A stretch of DNA of 64,000 nucleotides from Bacteroides finegoldii DSM 17565 (GCF_000156195.1 NZ_GG688330.1:80079-144078); one strand, 5' to 3'; positions 18,130 through 28,180 are shown, counted from the stretch's first letter. The notes: generated by a model not told the origin, from the letters alone. Program-made: numbers and translations.

Positions 18130-19845
18130 ATGAAAAATATTTTCTTTTATATACTTCTTTTTTGCAGTCTGGGACTATTGGCGGCTTGTAGCGAAGATGA
18201 CGATAAGCTCCCTACAGGTATAGGTGAAAACGAAGTCCGCTTATCGGCTTTCTTTCCGAAAGAATTGTCTGAGACACGTGTGGATGCTGCCGCTCATAAA
18301 TTGCGTTGTATTCTTGAAATTTACCATAGAGAGAACAACCTGCTGGCTTATCGTGAAGAGATAGCGACAGAACCAGGGACGTTGGACGAAAAACTCTCTT
18401 TCTCTTTTGAGATGAAATCGGGAACATATAATTGTTTGATTTGGGCGGATTATATCGATGCGAATGCTACTCCGAATGTAGGTGGCAATACAGAAACGAC
18501 CCGTTATGCGGATAAATATTTTGATACGTCCGATTTGACTGCCGTGAGTATGAAGAATCCTTTGGAGCTTGTCAATAACGATGCTTGTGATGCTTTCTTC
18601 TATAGCGGTGAGATGCAAAAGAACGATGGCGAAGGACTTGCCATGGAAATTTCCCTGATGCGCCCATTCTCAAAAATCAGTATCCGCGAGGAAAACCAGC
18701 GTGAGTTTAATTTGCTGAAAGAACTGAAAGCAATCTTCCCCGTAGCTACTACTTTCAATGTAGCTACCGGAATGGTGGCAGGCACTCCGGTGCAACAGGA
18801 ACATCATGTGACGGATTTCAAACCGGAAGTAATGGCAGAGCGCACATTACTGTCATTTTATACATTCGCTAACAGTGAAACACAGAAACTGGATGGTGTG
18901 AGCCTGACTTTCACTACCGGTATAGAAGCAATACCGGAACAGACTGTGAACATTCCTGATAATCTTATCCCTATAGTACGTAACCGTCACGTGAAAGTGA
19001 GCGCAGCTATGATGCAGGAAACTCCCGAACCGGAAATTGACTTTAATATTACTTACGATATTGATGTAGCCGATTGGGATGTTGCGGATATGACTGTAAT
19101 AGCGCAGCAGGGTAAAGTGAAAGTGGGTGATTTCTTCTATAAGGATGGTACAACTTCGTCCAATTATGTGGCGGATGCTGATAATCCGTGTATCGGTGTG
19201 GTATTTGCAGTGGCGCATAGCAACGGTGCGGCGGCTTTTGATTCTCCAGAAAACTATCCCGGAACAGCCTTAGCTGATTTAGAAGCGATTAATGGTTGGG
19301 TGGTAGCGGCTTTTGATTTCAGAGACGGAACTAATGATCTTAATCTGAAACCTAGAAAATCGGCAGATGTGGTTATTCCCGAAGGATTGAAAGGAGATAT
19401 GAATGATATTCAAGGTTTTTTGAAAACAAAATTATTGGAACGGCAAACATTGTCTGATTATCCTATTGCGGAAATTGTCATAAACTATCAGAATGATGAG
19501 ATAACAAAAGCACCTGCCAATACCAGTGGTTGGTATTGGGGAGCTGTCAAGCAATATGATGCGCTTGCAAAAGCATACGCAACAGCAAGTGGCGGGCAGT
19601 TGACGGAATCTTTGATTGTCCGGAATTCATTGCAAGTTCTGGCAAATGCCGGGGTGGGCGAACTGTTTCCTGTGGGTGGTAATGAAAGACGTCATTGGTA
19701 TAGCACTGCTACTGACAAGAAAAGTAAAGGGCTTTGGGCTGGTTTTGTCTGTTTCGGTGTAGAAACGAATGATTATGGAGGCATCGAAGACGACTGGTGG
19801 GCAGTGACAAATAGTGGCAATGCCCGTGCTATCCTGACATTCTGA
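18130..19845 (+). CDS. Fimbrillin-like/lectin-like surface lipoprotein, paralog B
   Basis: Lipoprotein of 571 residues, lipobox at Cys20 (LLAAC). Layout matches the preceding paralog: a fimbrillin-like domain (about 34-300) with KLRCILEIYH and YNCLIWADYI, an extra linker of about 20 residues (300-330, acidic, DIDVADWDVADM), and a C-terminal domain (332-571) starting VGDFFYKDGT. The C-terminal domains share roughly three quarters of residues, including a 28-residue stretch without change, and near-identical DNA around 17814-17870 and 19555-19611. The N-terminal halves match far less. It is the last gene of the operon; a bidirectional terminator follows at 19853. Confidence 0.75.
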   Translation: MKNIFFYILLFCSLGLLAACSEDDDKLPTGIGENEVRLSAFFPKELSETRVDAAAHKLRCILEIYHRENNLLAYREEIATEPGTLDEKLSFSFEMKSGTYNCLIWADYIDANATPNVGGNTETTRYADKYFDTSDLTAVSMKNPLELVNNDACDAFFYSGEMQKNDGEGLAMEISLMRPFSKISIREENQREFNLLKELKAIFPVATTFNVATGMVAGTPVQQEHHVTDFKPEVMAERTLLSFYTFANSETQKLDGVSLTFTTGIEAIPEQTVNIPDNLIPIVRNRHVKVSAAMMQETPEPEIDFNITYDIDVADWDVADMTVIAQQGKVKVGDFFYKDGTTSSNYVADADNPCIGVVFAVAHSNGAAAFDSPENYPGTALADLEAINGWVVAAFDFRDGTNDLNLKPRKSADVVIPEGLKGDMNDIQGFLKTKLLERQTLSDYPIAEIVINYQNDEITKAPANTSGWYWGAVKQYDALAKAYATASGGQLTESLIVRNSLQVLANAGVGELFPVGGNERRHWYSTATDKKSKGLWAGFVCFGVETNDYGGIEDDWWAVTNSGNARAILTF

Positions 19846-19852
19846 TTTAAAA

Positions 19853-19889
19853 GAAAAGTTCCTTCAACATGAGGGAACTTTTCCTTTTG
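19853..19889. terminator. Bidirectional terminator between PUL operon and its regulator
   Basis: A perfect 10-bp stem (19853-19862 with 19874-19883) and 11-nt loop, with T-rich sequence on the right and TTTTAAAT reading leftward. It serves the convergent operon and regulator gene. Confidence 0.8.
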
Positions 19890-19917
19890 ATACGTTCAGT
19901 CTTTAGAATGACTGATT

Positions 19918-22900
19918 TCAGGAATTACTTTTTTCCTGATGCTTTTTGATATACTCGGTAGGAAGCATTCCGATATATTTCTTAAAACTATTGGTGAAAT
20001 AAGAAGGAGAGCTAAAACCTATTTTATTACTGATTTCAGCAACGGTATAGCGTCCTTCAAGCAGCATCTGACATCCTTTGTTGAAGCGGATACGACGGAT
20101 AAAGTTTGCCGGTGCTTCTCCGGATATGGCATTCATCTTGATATACAGGTTGGAACGGCTCATAAATAATTTGTTTGCCAAATCTTCTGTCGAGAACTTT
20201 TCATCACTGATGTTGTCTTCAATAATTTGTATTACTTTGCTCAGGAATTCATTATCCATAGCATTGGAAGTCATTTTTGCCGTATCTATATTGATTGTAC
20301 TTGAGTAATATTGCCGAAAGCGTTCTCTGGCTTTCAGTATATTATTGATTTTTCCCTTGAGTAAAGAGGTGGAGAACGGCTTTCCGATATAATCGTCTGC
20401 ACCGATATCAATGCCGGAGGTCTGGTCTTCGAGAGAGCTCTTGGCAGATAAGAGAATCACCGGAATGTGAGAGGTCTGTATGTTACGTTTGACTAACTTG
20501 CACAGTTGCAATCCGTCCATTTCGGGCATCATCACGTCCGAGAGCACAATATCAACCGGCTGTGTCTTCATAATGTCGAGGGCTATTTTGCCATTGGTAG
20601 CTGTTATAACCTGATATTTGGATTGCAGGATACCCTTCAAGTAGTCCAACATTTCGATGTTGTCATCCACTAGTAGAATGACAGGTTTGTTCGTATCCTC
20701 ATCCATGCCGTTCTCTTGATTGTCTTCTGCCGGGATGTAAGATAGGGGTTCGTCGATATAAAGACTGGAGTCGGAACTTTTGACGGGCTGTTTTGCCAGT
20801 TCCTCGGCCGTATATGTATTTACATCTTTGGGAAGTGTAACGCTGAATATGGTGTATAGCCGTTCTTTACTATCCACGGAAATACTGCCGTGATGTTTGT
20901 CCACCAGGCATTTCACCAAGGAAAGCCCGATGCCGGTTCCCTTGTCATTCTCATTAACCTGATAAAAGCGTTCGAAAACATAGTTCAGCTTTTCCTGGGG
21001 AATACCTTTACCGCTGTCTTTTACGTTAAATCCGAAGGTATCCTCTTTCTCCCAGAGTTCCAGTTCTATTTTTCCTTTGTCCGGTGTAAATTTGAAGGCG
21101 TTGGATAACAGGTTGATTAAAATAGTTTCGATATATTTTTTGTCGATCGGAAATTGTGTGCCGATGATTCCCGAATGGAACAGGTAGTCAATGTTACGGG
21201 TTTCTGCCTGATTATAAAACAGCATGAATATCTGCCGGAACCATTCTTCGATATTACACATTTCTACCTGAATGGGCAGAGCGCCGGACTCCGCTTTTCT
21301 GAAGTTTAAGAGCTGGTCGATGATATGTAGCAGCCTACGGCTGTTTTGATAAACATATTGCAAATCGCGTTGCAGTTTTTTATCCAGCATTCTGCTTAGT
21401 TTCATCATGTCTTCCAATGGGGCGATAATCAGGCTTAGCGGAGTACGCAGCTCGTGCGACATATTCATATAGAAACGCACCTTTTCATTATTGATTTCCT
21501 GTATCTTGTTGTGTTCAAGTGTCTCAACCTGCAACTGCATCTTCATTCTGGTTCTTGCGATGAAGAAATACATAATCCAGCCGATGATACCTAAGCCGCA
21601 CAGGATAAAAATACACCTGGCTATCCATGTCTGATACCACATCGGAGTGATGTGTATAAAGAATTCAGTCGGCATCTCGCACCATTTGCCATCGTTGTTA
21701 CACGCTTTCAACAGGAAGGTATAATGTCCCGGCGGAAGGTTGGAATAACTGACATTACGTTCTTCGGTAGAATTCCACTCCTTGTCGAAGCCTTTGAGCT
21801 GGTAAGCGAACGCATTGCGCTGGTTGCTGAGATAGTTTGAAACGGTAAACCGGATATTGAACTGTCGTTGGTTGAAGGGGAAATCTATGCCCTGCAGTCG
21901 GCCGTATTCGCCCCGGTGTACTTGGGATATGTTGTTCTGGAGATGGGTGACCGACTGGTTCATAAGGGATATTCCTACAATATCAGGTTGGGGCATGAAC
22001 GGGTTCTCCATAAACTTGAACGGGCTGAAATAAGTGATGCCGTTCAGACTTCCGAAATAGAAAGTACCATCGGAACCTTTACAGTAACCATATACGTTAA
22101 ATTCATTGTGGCTCAAGCCGTCTTCCTGACGGTAATTGTGAAATTGTTCTCTGTCAATGTCGAAGCAGGACAACCCTTTGTTGGTACTCAACCACATACG
22201 CCTTGAACTATCTTCCAAAAGCCCGTATATACAATTGTTGATGAGGCCGTTTTTAACAGTGTAATGTTTATGCAGTTCTATATCCGGTCCGTATTGGTAT
22301 AGCCCATTGGCAGAAGTGACCCATATATTTTTCTGACTATCTTCGTGGATGCAGTATGCTATGATATGAGCCGAAAAGTCGGAAGACAAATTATCTGTCA
22401 GATGTTGAACTTTGGGAGTTCCGGTGTATAAGAACAGTCCTTTTTCGGTAGCAATCCAAATCTTTCCGGAGGAATCACGGTATAAGGCTCTTATTAATAT
22501 TCCGGATAATTCCGGGTTGCTTTCAGCCAACGGGTGTTTTCTGAACTCTTTGGTTGTTTTGTTGAAGAGCAGCAGACCGACCATTGAACCTACATGAAAG
22601 TTTTCACCGTCATCCAGTAAGGAGTAGCAGCTGTTGTCTTCAGCTTCCATTTGAGGTATTGAGAAATTCTCTATTTTTCCTGTTTTTGTGTGGATATAGC
22701 TTAGTCCGCCGGAGTGTGTACCTACATAGATATTACCGGATTTATCCAGTGAAATGGCTTTAATGTTATTGGAACGTAACCCATTCCCTTGCTTTGTGGC
22801 TCTATAATAAGAAAAAGTCTGTTTTTGACGGTTGTAGTAGTTTACACCGCCATCATTTGTTCCGATCCATAGATTCTTGGTAGATGGTTCTTCCACAATA

Positions 22901-23949
22901 CAGCTGACGACTTTGTCATTCAGGGAATTGAAATAAGGAGAATATTCTAACGTTTTAAATGTCGGGGCAAACGGGTGGTAATAATTGATTCCATCATAGT
23001 AGGTTCCTACCCATATTCCTCCCTGATTGTCTATAAAGAGAGAACGGATAGAACTATGAGACAAGCGTTTTTCAAATATTTCGTGCTCCGGATCAAAACT
23101 GAACAATGCTTCGGTGGTACCAATCCATATTTGTCCGTCTGTATACTGTTTCAGTACCCGCACTGTATTGGCGGGAGAGAACGTATCACTTTTATCTATC
23201 TGATATTTTTTCAATATTTGCCATTTATTGTTGAAACGATAGATTTCTTTCTTTTGGGTACCTACCCAGTAGTCTTTGGTCTTAGTGTTATAGATGATAC
23301 TGGCAATTGGCGTATCGAGTAGTTCAGGGAGTATTTTTTTTGTTTTCTTCGTATGGATTGAATATAGATATGCACCTTGAGAAGTACCCAATAATAGTTC
23401 GTCTTTTATTCTACAAATAGTGTTGATAGTTAGATGTTTAAGTGTTGGATCTATATGTAGTTTCTTGTCTCCTTTTTGGAAAGAAACAAGTCCGATGTTT
23501 GTTGCGAGGAATAAGATACCCTTATCGGAGGCATCCTCTATTGCTAATACTTGAAAAGGGGTATTAGGTAAGAGGTAATTGGTGAAATTATCCGTTTCCG
23601 GGTTATAACGTGATAAGCCGACCAGCGTACCGAACCACGATACACCGTCCGAATCGGTGCAAAGTGATATAATCTGGTTATTTGCAATAGAAAGGCTGTC
23701 ATTGGAAGTGTGATAGTAGGTGGTGAACGTATAGCCGTCATAACGGTTCAGACCATCTGTCGTACCAATCCATATTTTGTTGTTTGCATCCTGCATCATT
23801 CCCCATACAGTGTTTTGAGACAATCCTTCATTTACGGAAAGTTTTCTGAAGTTTATGTGATCAGTGGATGCAGCCCTGATATTAGAACTAAAGAATAATA
23901 TGAGTGATAAGCAAATAATTTTGTGACCGGTTAATAATAGTGTTTTCAT
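19918..23949 (-). CDS. Hybrid two-component system sensor/regulator (HTCS)
   Basis: One-protein signalling system of 1343 residues that senses glycan breakdown products in the periplasm and activates PUL genes. In order: signal peptide (1-27), a two-bladed periplasmic sensor of Reg_prop repeats (about 32-660, many IWIGT/WVGT motifs), a Y_Y_Y domain (about 690-768), one membrane helix (about 776-798), HisKA with the phospho-His832 in MSHELRTP, HATPase (NAFKF at about 950, GKGIP, GTGIGLS), receiver domain with Asp1138 in LSDVMMP and Lys in IGKPF, and a C-terminal AraC-type helix-turn-helix (about 1246-1341). I use the ATG at 23949, which gives a clean signal peptide; an in-frame upstream ATG at 24021 overlaps the likely promoter. 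It faces the operon it presumably controls. Confidence 0.95.
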   Translation of the reverse strand: MKTLLLTGHKIICLSLILFFSSNIRAASTDHINFRKLSVNEGLSQNTVWGMMQDANNKIWIGTTDGLNRYDGYTFTTYYHTSNDSLSIANNQIISLCTDSDGVSWFGTLVGLSRYNPETDNFTNYLLPNTPFQVLAIEDASDKGILFLATNIGLVSFQKGDKKLHIDPTLKHLTINTICRIKDELLLGTSQGAYLYSIHTKKTKKILPELLDTPIASIIYNTKTKDYWVGTQKKEIYRFNNKWQILKKYQIDKSDTFSPANTVRVLKQYTDGQIWIGTTEALFSFDPEHEIFEKRLSHSSIRSLFIDNQGGIWVGTYYDGINYYHPFAPTFKTLEYSPYFNSLNDKVVSCIVEEPSTKNLWIGTNDGGVNYYNRQKQTFSYYRATKQGNGLRSNNIKAISLDKSGNIYVGTHSGGLSYIHTKTGKIENFSIPQMEAEDNSCYSLLDDGENFHVGSMVGLLLFNKTTKEFRKHPLAESNPELSGILIRALYRDSSGKIWIATEKGLFLYTGTPKVQHLTDNLSSDFSAHIIAYCIHEDSQKNIWVTSANGLYQYGPDIELHKHYTVKNGLINNCIYGLLEDSSRRMWLSTNKGLSCFDIDREQFHNYRQEDGLSHNEFNVYGYCKGSDGTFYFGSLNGITYFSPFKFMENPFMPQPDIVGISLMNQSVTHLQNNISQVHRGEYGRLQGIDFPFNQRQFNIRFTVSNYLSNQRNAFAYQLKGFDKEWNSTEERNVSYSNLPPGHYTFLLKACNNDGKWCEMPTEFFIHITPMWYQTWIARCIFILCGLGIIGWIMYFFIARTRMKMQLQVETLEHNKIQEINNEKVRFYMNMSHELRTPLSLIIAPLEDMMKLSRMLDKKLQRDLQYVYQNSRRLLHIIDQLLNFRKAESGALPIQVEMCNIEEWFRQIFMLFYNQAETRNIDYLFHSGIIGTQFPIDKKYIETILINLLSNAFKFTPDKGKIELELWEKEDTFGFNVKDSGKGIPQEKLNYVFERFYQVNENDKGTGIGLSLVKCLVDKHHGSISVDSKERLYTIFSVTLPKDVNTYTAEELAKQPVKSSDSSLYIDEPLSYIPAEDNQENGMDEDTNKPVILLVDDNIEMLDYLKGILQSKYQVITATNGKIALDIMKTQPVDIVLSDVMMPEMDGLQLCKLVKRNIQTSHIPVILLSAKSSLEDQTSGIDIGADDYIGKPFSTSLLKGKINNILKARERFRQYYSSTINIDTAKMTSNAMDNEFLSKVIQIIEDNISDEKFSTEDLANKLFMSRSNLYIKMNAISGEAPANFIRRIRFNKGCQMLLEGRYTVAEISNKIGFSSPSYFTNSFKKYIGMLPTEYIKKHQEKSNS

Positions 23950-24018
23950 TTTATATCCATTTGAGGTTATTAAAAATGATAGATTAAGACTGCTTTCTGG
24001 AATGATTCCTATCACGAG

Positions 24019-24026
24019 CAAATTTA
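24019..24026 (-). promoter_or_regulatory. -7 box of the HTCS gene
   Basis: TAAATTTG on the minus strand fits TAnnTTTG. Transcription would begin near 24010, which supports the start at 23949. No clear -33 box is seen. Confidence 0.5.
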
Positions 24027-24159
24027 ATAAGAATTTATCAATTAGCTTTCTTGTTATTACCCGTATCTATTTTGATTTTCTCTATTTTTATGTTGTTTGT
24101 GTCTAATATTCTTGTATAGATACTCTATATCAAGTATCAGAAGGGTAGTTTTGAAAATA

Positions 24160-24207
24160 AAAAAGGAGAATCGGCTATAAATATATTTTAGCTGATTCTC
24201 CTTTTTT
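24160..24207. terminator. Terminator of the Na/phosphate transporter gene
   Basis: A 17-bp stem (24160-24176 with 24190-24206, one G-T pair), 13-nt loop, with A-run on one side and T-run on the other. It can work in both directions but only the leftward gene ends here. Confidence 0.85.
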
Positions 24208-24226
24208 ATGATTCAATTTTGCTCTA

Positions 24227-25924
24227 TTAAGAAGCTTTCTTCTCTTTTACATCACTGCTGGCTTCTACCACATTTACCACATAGTCACCCAGTTTCTCGC
24301 ATTCGGCGATAATATCCATGTAATAAACTCCCATCTGATAATCGTATTCTTTGTTGTTTACGTCCAGAATGTTCTGATTCTTCAGTTGGTTACGGTAGTT
24401 GTTAATTTCATTCTCGATGTTGAAGGACTTGTTGATATCGATGCTCTGATGTTCCGGTTTTTCTACTACCACAATCATTTGAGCAAGTGCATCGTTCGTC
24501 AGTTTCATCATGAAATGAATATGCTCATATTGTTTCTCGGTAAAATCCTGGTTGGTCTGACGTTTCCGGTTGATGGTGCGTGCCAGATTATAACAACTGT
24601 CACCAATACTTTCGATTTCCGTCACCTCCCGCAACATGGCACGTATCTGCAATTTACTTTCTGAACTTAGGCGTCCTTCAGAAACCTGATTCAGATAGTT
24701 GGCTATTTCAAGTTCCATGTTGTCACTGATATTCTCATATTTTTCTATCCGGCTAAACAGCTTGTTGAAATCGTCATCCTTTTCTGTGTGTAGCAAATCC
24801 TGCACCATGCCGAACATACGATGGGTACGCTCTGCAAAGAGATGGATTTCTTTACGTGCCTGAAGTATAGAGAGCTCTGCAGTGGAAAGCATACCTCCGG
24901 TGATGAAGCGCAATCGTGGTTCTTCGTCCTCTTCTTTCGGGTGTATGAGAGCGCATACGGTACGTTCAATCAATTTCACACCCCATATCAGGATACATAC
25001 GTTACAGATGTTGAAGATAGAGTGGAAAGCCGACAATTTGTAGGAGATGGCGACTTCCGGATCGCTGCTTTGGAAGAAAGTGTCTACTACCCAGTTAACC
25101 ATCTGCATGAAAGGATGGAAAATAATCAGCACCCAGATAACACCGAATACATTGAATACAAAATGTGCCAATGCTGCCCGCTTAGCCTGTGTGTTGGCTG
25201 TCAATGCGGCGAGATTGGCGGTGATGGTTGTTCCGATATTTTCACCCAATACGAGGGCAGCTCCCAATTCCAGGCTGATCCAGCCGTTGGCACACATGAT
25301 TAGCGTGATTGCCATCGTAGCGGCGGAGGCCTGTACGATCATGGTCAGTATAGTACCGATGAATAAGAACAGGAGGATGGAGAAAAATCCCATATCCGTA
25401 TAGTTCTGTACAAAGGCAAGCATTTCCGGATTGGCGTTCAAGTCGGGAGCATTGGCTTTCAAGTAAGAAAGTCCCATAAATAAGAAAGAGAAACCGAAAA
25501 TGAATTCACCGATGGATTTGCGGTTGCTTTTGCCTGAGAAGATAAGCGGAAGGGCAATGGCCAGAAGTGGAAGGGCGAATGCGGCCATGTCAACCTTAAA
25601 TCCGAAAATAGAAATAATCCAGGCGGTTACGGTAGTACCGATATTGGCGCCCATAATTACGCTGATGGATTCGGCAAGAGTGAGCAGTCCTGCATTAACG
25701 AAACTTACGACCATTACAGTCGTTGCTGAAGAGGACTGGATAAGGGCTGTGATTAGCACACCTGTTAAAACACCCGTTACCCGATTGGTAGTCATTGCCG
25801 TCAAGATACTTCGTAGCCTGTCACCCGCGACCTTTTGTAAGCCCTCGCTCATGATCTTCATTCCGTAAAGGAAGAGTCCTAATGAGCCTATGAGCTTTAA
25901 AAAATCATAAAAAGAATATTCCAT
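24227..25924 (-). CDS. Na+/phosphate cotransporter with C-terminal PhoU-like domain
   Basis: Inner-membrane protein of 565 residues of the NptA/PNaS family that brings in phosphate with sodium. The inverted-repeat core is visible: QSSSA (63-67) with GANIGTT (92-98), and QASAAT (198-203) with GENIGTT (227-233). About eight to ten hydrophobic segments fill residues 10-320. The C-terminal third (about 340-560) is a charged helical PhoU-like domain. It is monocistronic, with its own terminator. The family also exists as predicted phosphate exporters (YjbB), so direction of transport is not certain. Confidence 0.9.
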   Translation of the reverse strand: MEYSFYDFLKLIGSLGLFLYGMKIMSEGLQKVAGDRLRSILTAMTTNRVTGVLTGVLITALIQSSSATTVMVVSFVNAGLLTLAESISVIMGANIGTTVTAWIISIFGFKVDMAAFALPLLAIALPLIFSGKSNRKSIGEFIFGFSFLFMGLSYLKANAPDLNANPEMLAFVQNYTDMGFFSILLFLFIGTILTMIVQASAATMAITLIMCANGWISLELGAALVLGENIGTTITANLAALTANTQAKRAALAHFVFNVFGVIWVLIIFHPFMQMVNWVVDTFFQSSDPEVAISYKLSAFHSIFNICNVCILIWGVKLIERTVCALIHPKEEDEEPRLRFITGGMLSTAELSILQARKEIHLFAERTHRMFGMVQDLLHTEKDDDFNKLFSRIEKYENISDNMELEIANYLNQVSEGRLSSESKLQIRAMLREVTEIESIGDSCYNLARTINRKRQTNQDFTEKQYEHIHFMMKLTNDALAQMIVVVEKPEHQSIDINKSFNIENEINNYRNQLKNQNILDVNNKEYDYQMGVYYMDIIAECEKLGDYVVNVVEASSDVKEKKAS

Positions 25925-25945
25925 CTATAATATTTTTAATGGTTA

Positions 25946-25976
25946 TTTGTTCTCAATCTGATTATAAGTATATTTA
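25946..25976 (+). promoter_or_regulatory. Promoter of the nucleoside-kinase gene
   Basis: TTTG at 25946-25949, 19 bp, then TATATTTA at 25969-25976, one base off TAnnTTTG. Start of transcription would be near 25983, 25 bp before the ATG. Confidence 0.55.
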
Positions 25977-26007
25977 GTCCCATAATATTCACCTTTTAAC
26001 GAACTCG

Positions 26008-27681
26008 ATGAAACAGATGTTACAAATATGTTGCAAAAATAATAATATTTCTAAAGAATTCCCTATCGGGAGCTCACTTTTGGATATTTATTACGGTTTT
26101 AATCTTAATTTTCCTTACCAGGTGGTTAGCGCCAAAGTCAATAACCGATCTGAAGGGCTTAATTTCAGAGTCTATAATAATAAGGATATAGAGTTTCTGG
26201 ATGTGCGTGACCAGTCCGGTATGCGGACTTATGTCCGTTCGCTTTGCTTTGTACTGTTCAAGGCTGTCACGGAATTGTTCCCGGAAGGAAAATTGTTTGT
26301 AGAGCACCCTGTCTCAAAAGGATATTTCTGCAATTTGCGGATCGGGCGTCCTGTGGAGCTGGAAGACGTGATGCGTATCAAGCAGCGTATGCAGGAAATT
26401 ATTGCTGAGGATATTTCTTATCATCGCATTGAATGCCATACAACTGAGGCTGTGCGTATTTTCAGCGAACGGGGAATGAATGATAAGGTCAGATTGCTCG
26501 AAACTTCCGGTTCTCTCTATACCTATTATTATACGTTGGGAGATACGGTCGATTATTACTATGGTAATCTGTTGCCCAGCACCGGGTATCTGAAACTGTT
26601 CGACATTGTGAAATATTACGATGGATTACTTCTTCGCATTCCGAGCCGTGAGAATCCGGAAGTCTTGGAAGATGTCGTGAAGCAGGAGAAGATGCTGGAT
26701 GTCTTTAAGGAATATCTGAATTGGAGCTATATCATGGGGCTTAACAATGCGGGTGATTTCAATCTGGCATGTGAAGTAGGACACGCGACGGATTTGATAA
26801 ACGTTGCGGAAGCATTGCAGGAAAAGAAGATTGCTCAGATTGCCGATACCATTTTCCATCGGGGAGAAAACGGAAACCGGGTGAAACTGGTGCTGATAGC
26901 CGGACCATCTTCTTCGGGAAAGACTACTTTCAGCAAACGCCTTTCTATTCAGCTTATGACGAACGGGTTAAAGCCATATCCTATTTCTCTCGATAATTAT
27001 TTTGTAGACCGTGAAGATACGCCGTTGGATGAGAACGGAAACTATGATTATGAATCGCTTTACGCGCTCGACTTGGAACTGTTTAATCGGCAGTTGCAGG
27101 CATTGCTTCGTGGAGAGGAGGTGGAACTTCCCCGTTTTAACTTCTCACTCGGAAAGAAAGAGTATAAGGGTGATAAACTGAAAATTAAAGATAATACGAT
27201 ATTAATCCTGGAAGGTATTCATGCCTTAAATCCCGAACTTACTCCTCATATTCCGGCAGAACGGAAGTTCAAGATTTATGTTTCTGCGTTGACGACCATT
27301 TCGTTGGACGACCACAACTGGATTCCGACAACGGACAATCGTTTGTTACGCCGTATTATCCGTGATTTCAATTATCGGGGATATTCTGCCCGTGAGACAA
27401 TCTCGCGTTGGCCTAGTGTGCGTGCGGGTGAAGACAAGTGGATCTTCCCTTATCAGGAAAATGCAGATGTAATGTTTAACTCGGCACTGCTTTTCGAGTT
27501 TGCCGTGCTTCGTCTCCATGCCGAGCCTATATTGATGGGAGTACCGCGTAATTGTCCCGAATATTGCGAGGCTTATCGGTTATTGAAGTTTATCAAATAT
27601 TTCGTTCCCGTACAGGATAAGGAAATTCCGCCGACTTCTTTGCTTCGCGAATTTCTTGGGGGAAGCAGCTTTAAATATTAA
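26008..27681 (+). CDS. Uridine kinase-like nucleoside kinase with N-terminal TGS-like domain
   Basis: Cytoplasmic protein of 557 residues. The N-terminal part (about 1-240) resembles the TGS plus second additional domain of threonyl-tRNA synthetase (KEFPIGSSLLDI, YHRIECHTTEAVRIF), without the catalytic core. The C-terminal part (about 270-557) is a phosphoribulokinase/uridine-kinase P-loop domain with GPSSSGKT at 299-306 and LDNYFVDRED further on. This fusion is common in Bacteroidetes and is annotated as nucleoside kinase; the true substrate and the role of the tRNA-synthetase-like half are not established from sequence. Confidence 0.85.
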   Translation: MKQMLQICCKNNNISKEFPIGSSLLDIYYGFNLNFPYQVVSAKVNNRSEGLNFRVYNNKDIEFLDVRDQSGMRTYVRSLCFVLFKAVTELFPEGKLFVEHPVSKGYFCNLRIGRPVELEDVMRIKQRMQEIIAEDISYHRIECHTTEAVRIFSERGMNDKVRLLETSGSLYTYYYTLGDTVDYYYGNLLPSTGYLKLFDIVKYYDGLLLRIPSRENPEVLEDVVKQEKMLDVFKEYLNWSYIMGLNNAGDFNLACEVGHATDLINVAEALQEKKIAQIADTIFHRGENGNRVKLVLIAGPSSSGKTTFSKRLSIQLMTNGLKPYPISLDNYFVDREDTPLDENGNYDYESLYALDLELFNRQLQALLRGEEVELPRFNFSLGKKEYKGDKLKIKDNTILILEGIHALNPELTPHIPAERKFKIYVSALTTISLDDHNWIPTTDNRLLRRIIRDFNYRGYSARETISRWPSVRAGEDKWIFPYQENADVMFNSALLFEFAVLRLHAEPILMGVPRNCPEYCEAYRLLKFIKYFVPVQDKEIPPTSLLREFLGGSSFKY

Positions 27682-27778
27682 GTGAGAAGAGGGTGTGTAT
27701 AATGATATTAAACGCTAAAAGCCTAAACCTTTGATTTTATATTCTGTTATATAGATTATATGCAAAAATAGTAAGAGT

Positions 27779-28180
27779 ATGATTTTTTATAATAATCTTT
27801 TGGCAAAATGGTTCTTAAGAAAAGGAAAGAAGCATTGTTTTATGTTGGGTGGTCTTTTTTTTACCCGATATAAATATTTGGAGATTTGGGAAGATATGGA
27901 AGTCAGAATCCATGCAAGGCAGTTCTGGGAATGCTTCTTGTTGACGTTGCTACCCGCTTTGGTCTTGTCGTTGTTCTTCTCATGGTGGTGGATGTTGCTT
28001 CCCTTTGCGACTTACCACATCTTTTATTGGTTGGAGAAGTCCTTCCGCTCTCACTCTGTCTTTGATTGGGAGGCATTGGAGAATTGTGGTGATACACTTT
28101 ATCTTAGAAAAAGGAAGGCGTATGCCTGGATGAGGTGGTATGGAAAGAAAGTATTACCTTTATCCGATTGGGATGATTGA
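27779..28180 (+). CDS. Small membrane protein of unknown function
   Basis: Protein of 133 residues that I do not recognise. Residues about 48-83 form a long hydrophobic stretch broken by SWWWM, probably two membrane helices joined by a tight turn. Both ends are rich in basic and aromatic residues (KWFLRKGKKH; RKRKAYAWMRWYGKK). An internal ATG at 27842 could be the real start, giving a 112-residue protein. It stands alone between the kinase gene and an inverted-repeat element. Codon use looks like its neighbours. Confidence 0.6.
   Translation: MIFYNNLLAKWFLRKGKKHCFMLGGLFFTRYKYLEIWEDMEVRIHARQFWECFLLTLLPALVLSLFFSWWWMLLPFATYHIFYWLEKSFRSHSVFDWEALENCGDTLYLRKRKAYAWMRWYGKKVLPLSDWDD

Noticed and set aside
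23950..24021. Longer N-terminus for the hybrid two-component regulator from the ATG at 24021
   Set aside because: It overlaps the -7 box at 24019-24026 and would bury the signal peptide 24 residues inside the chain.
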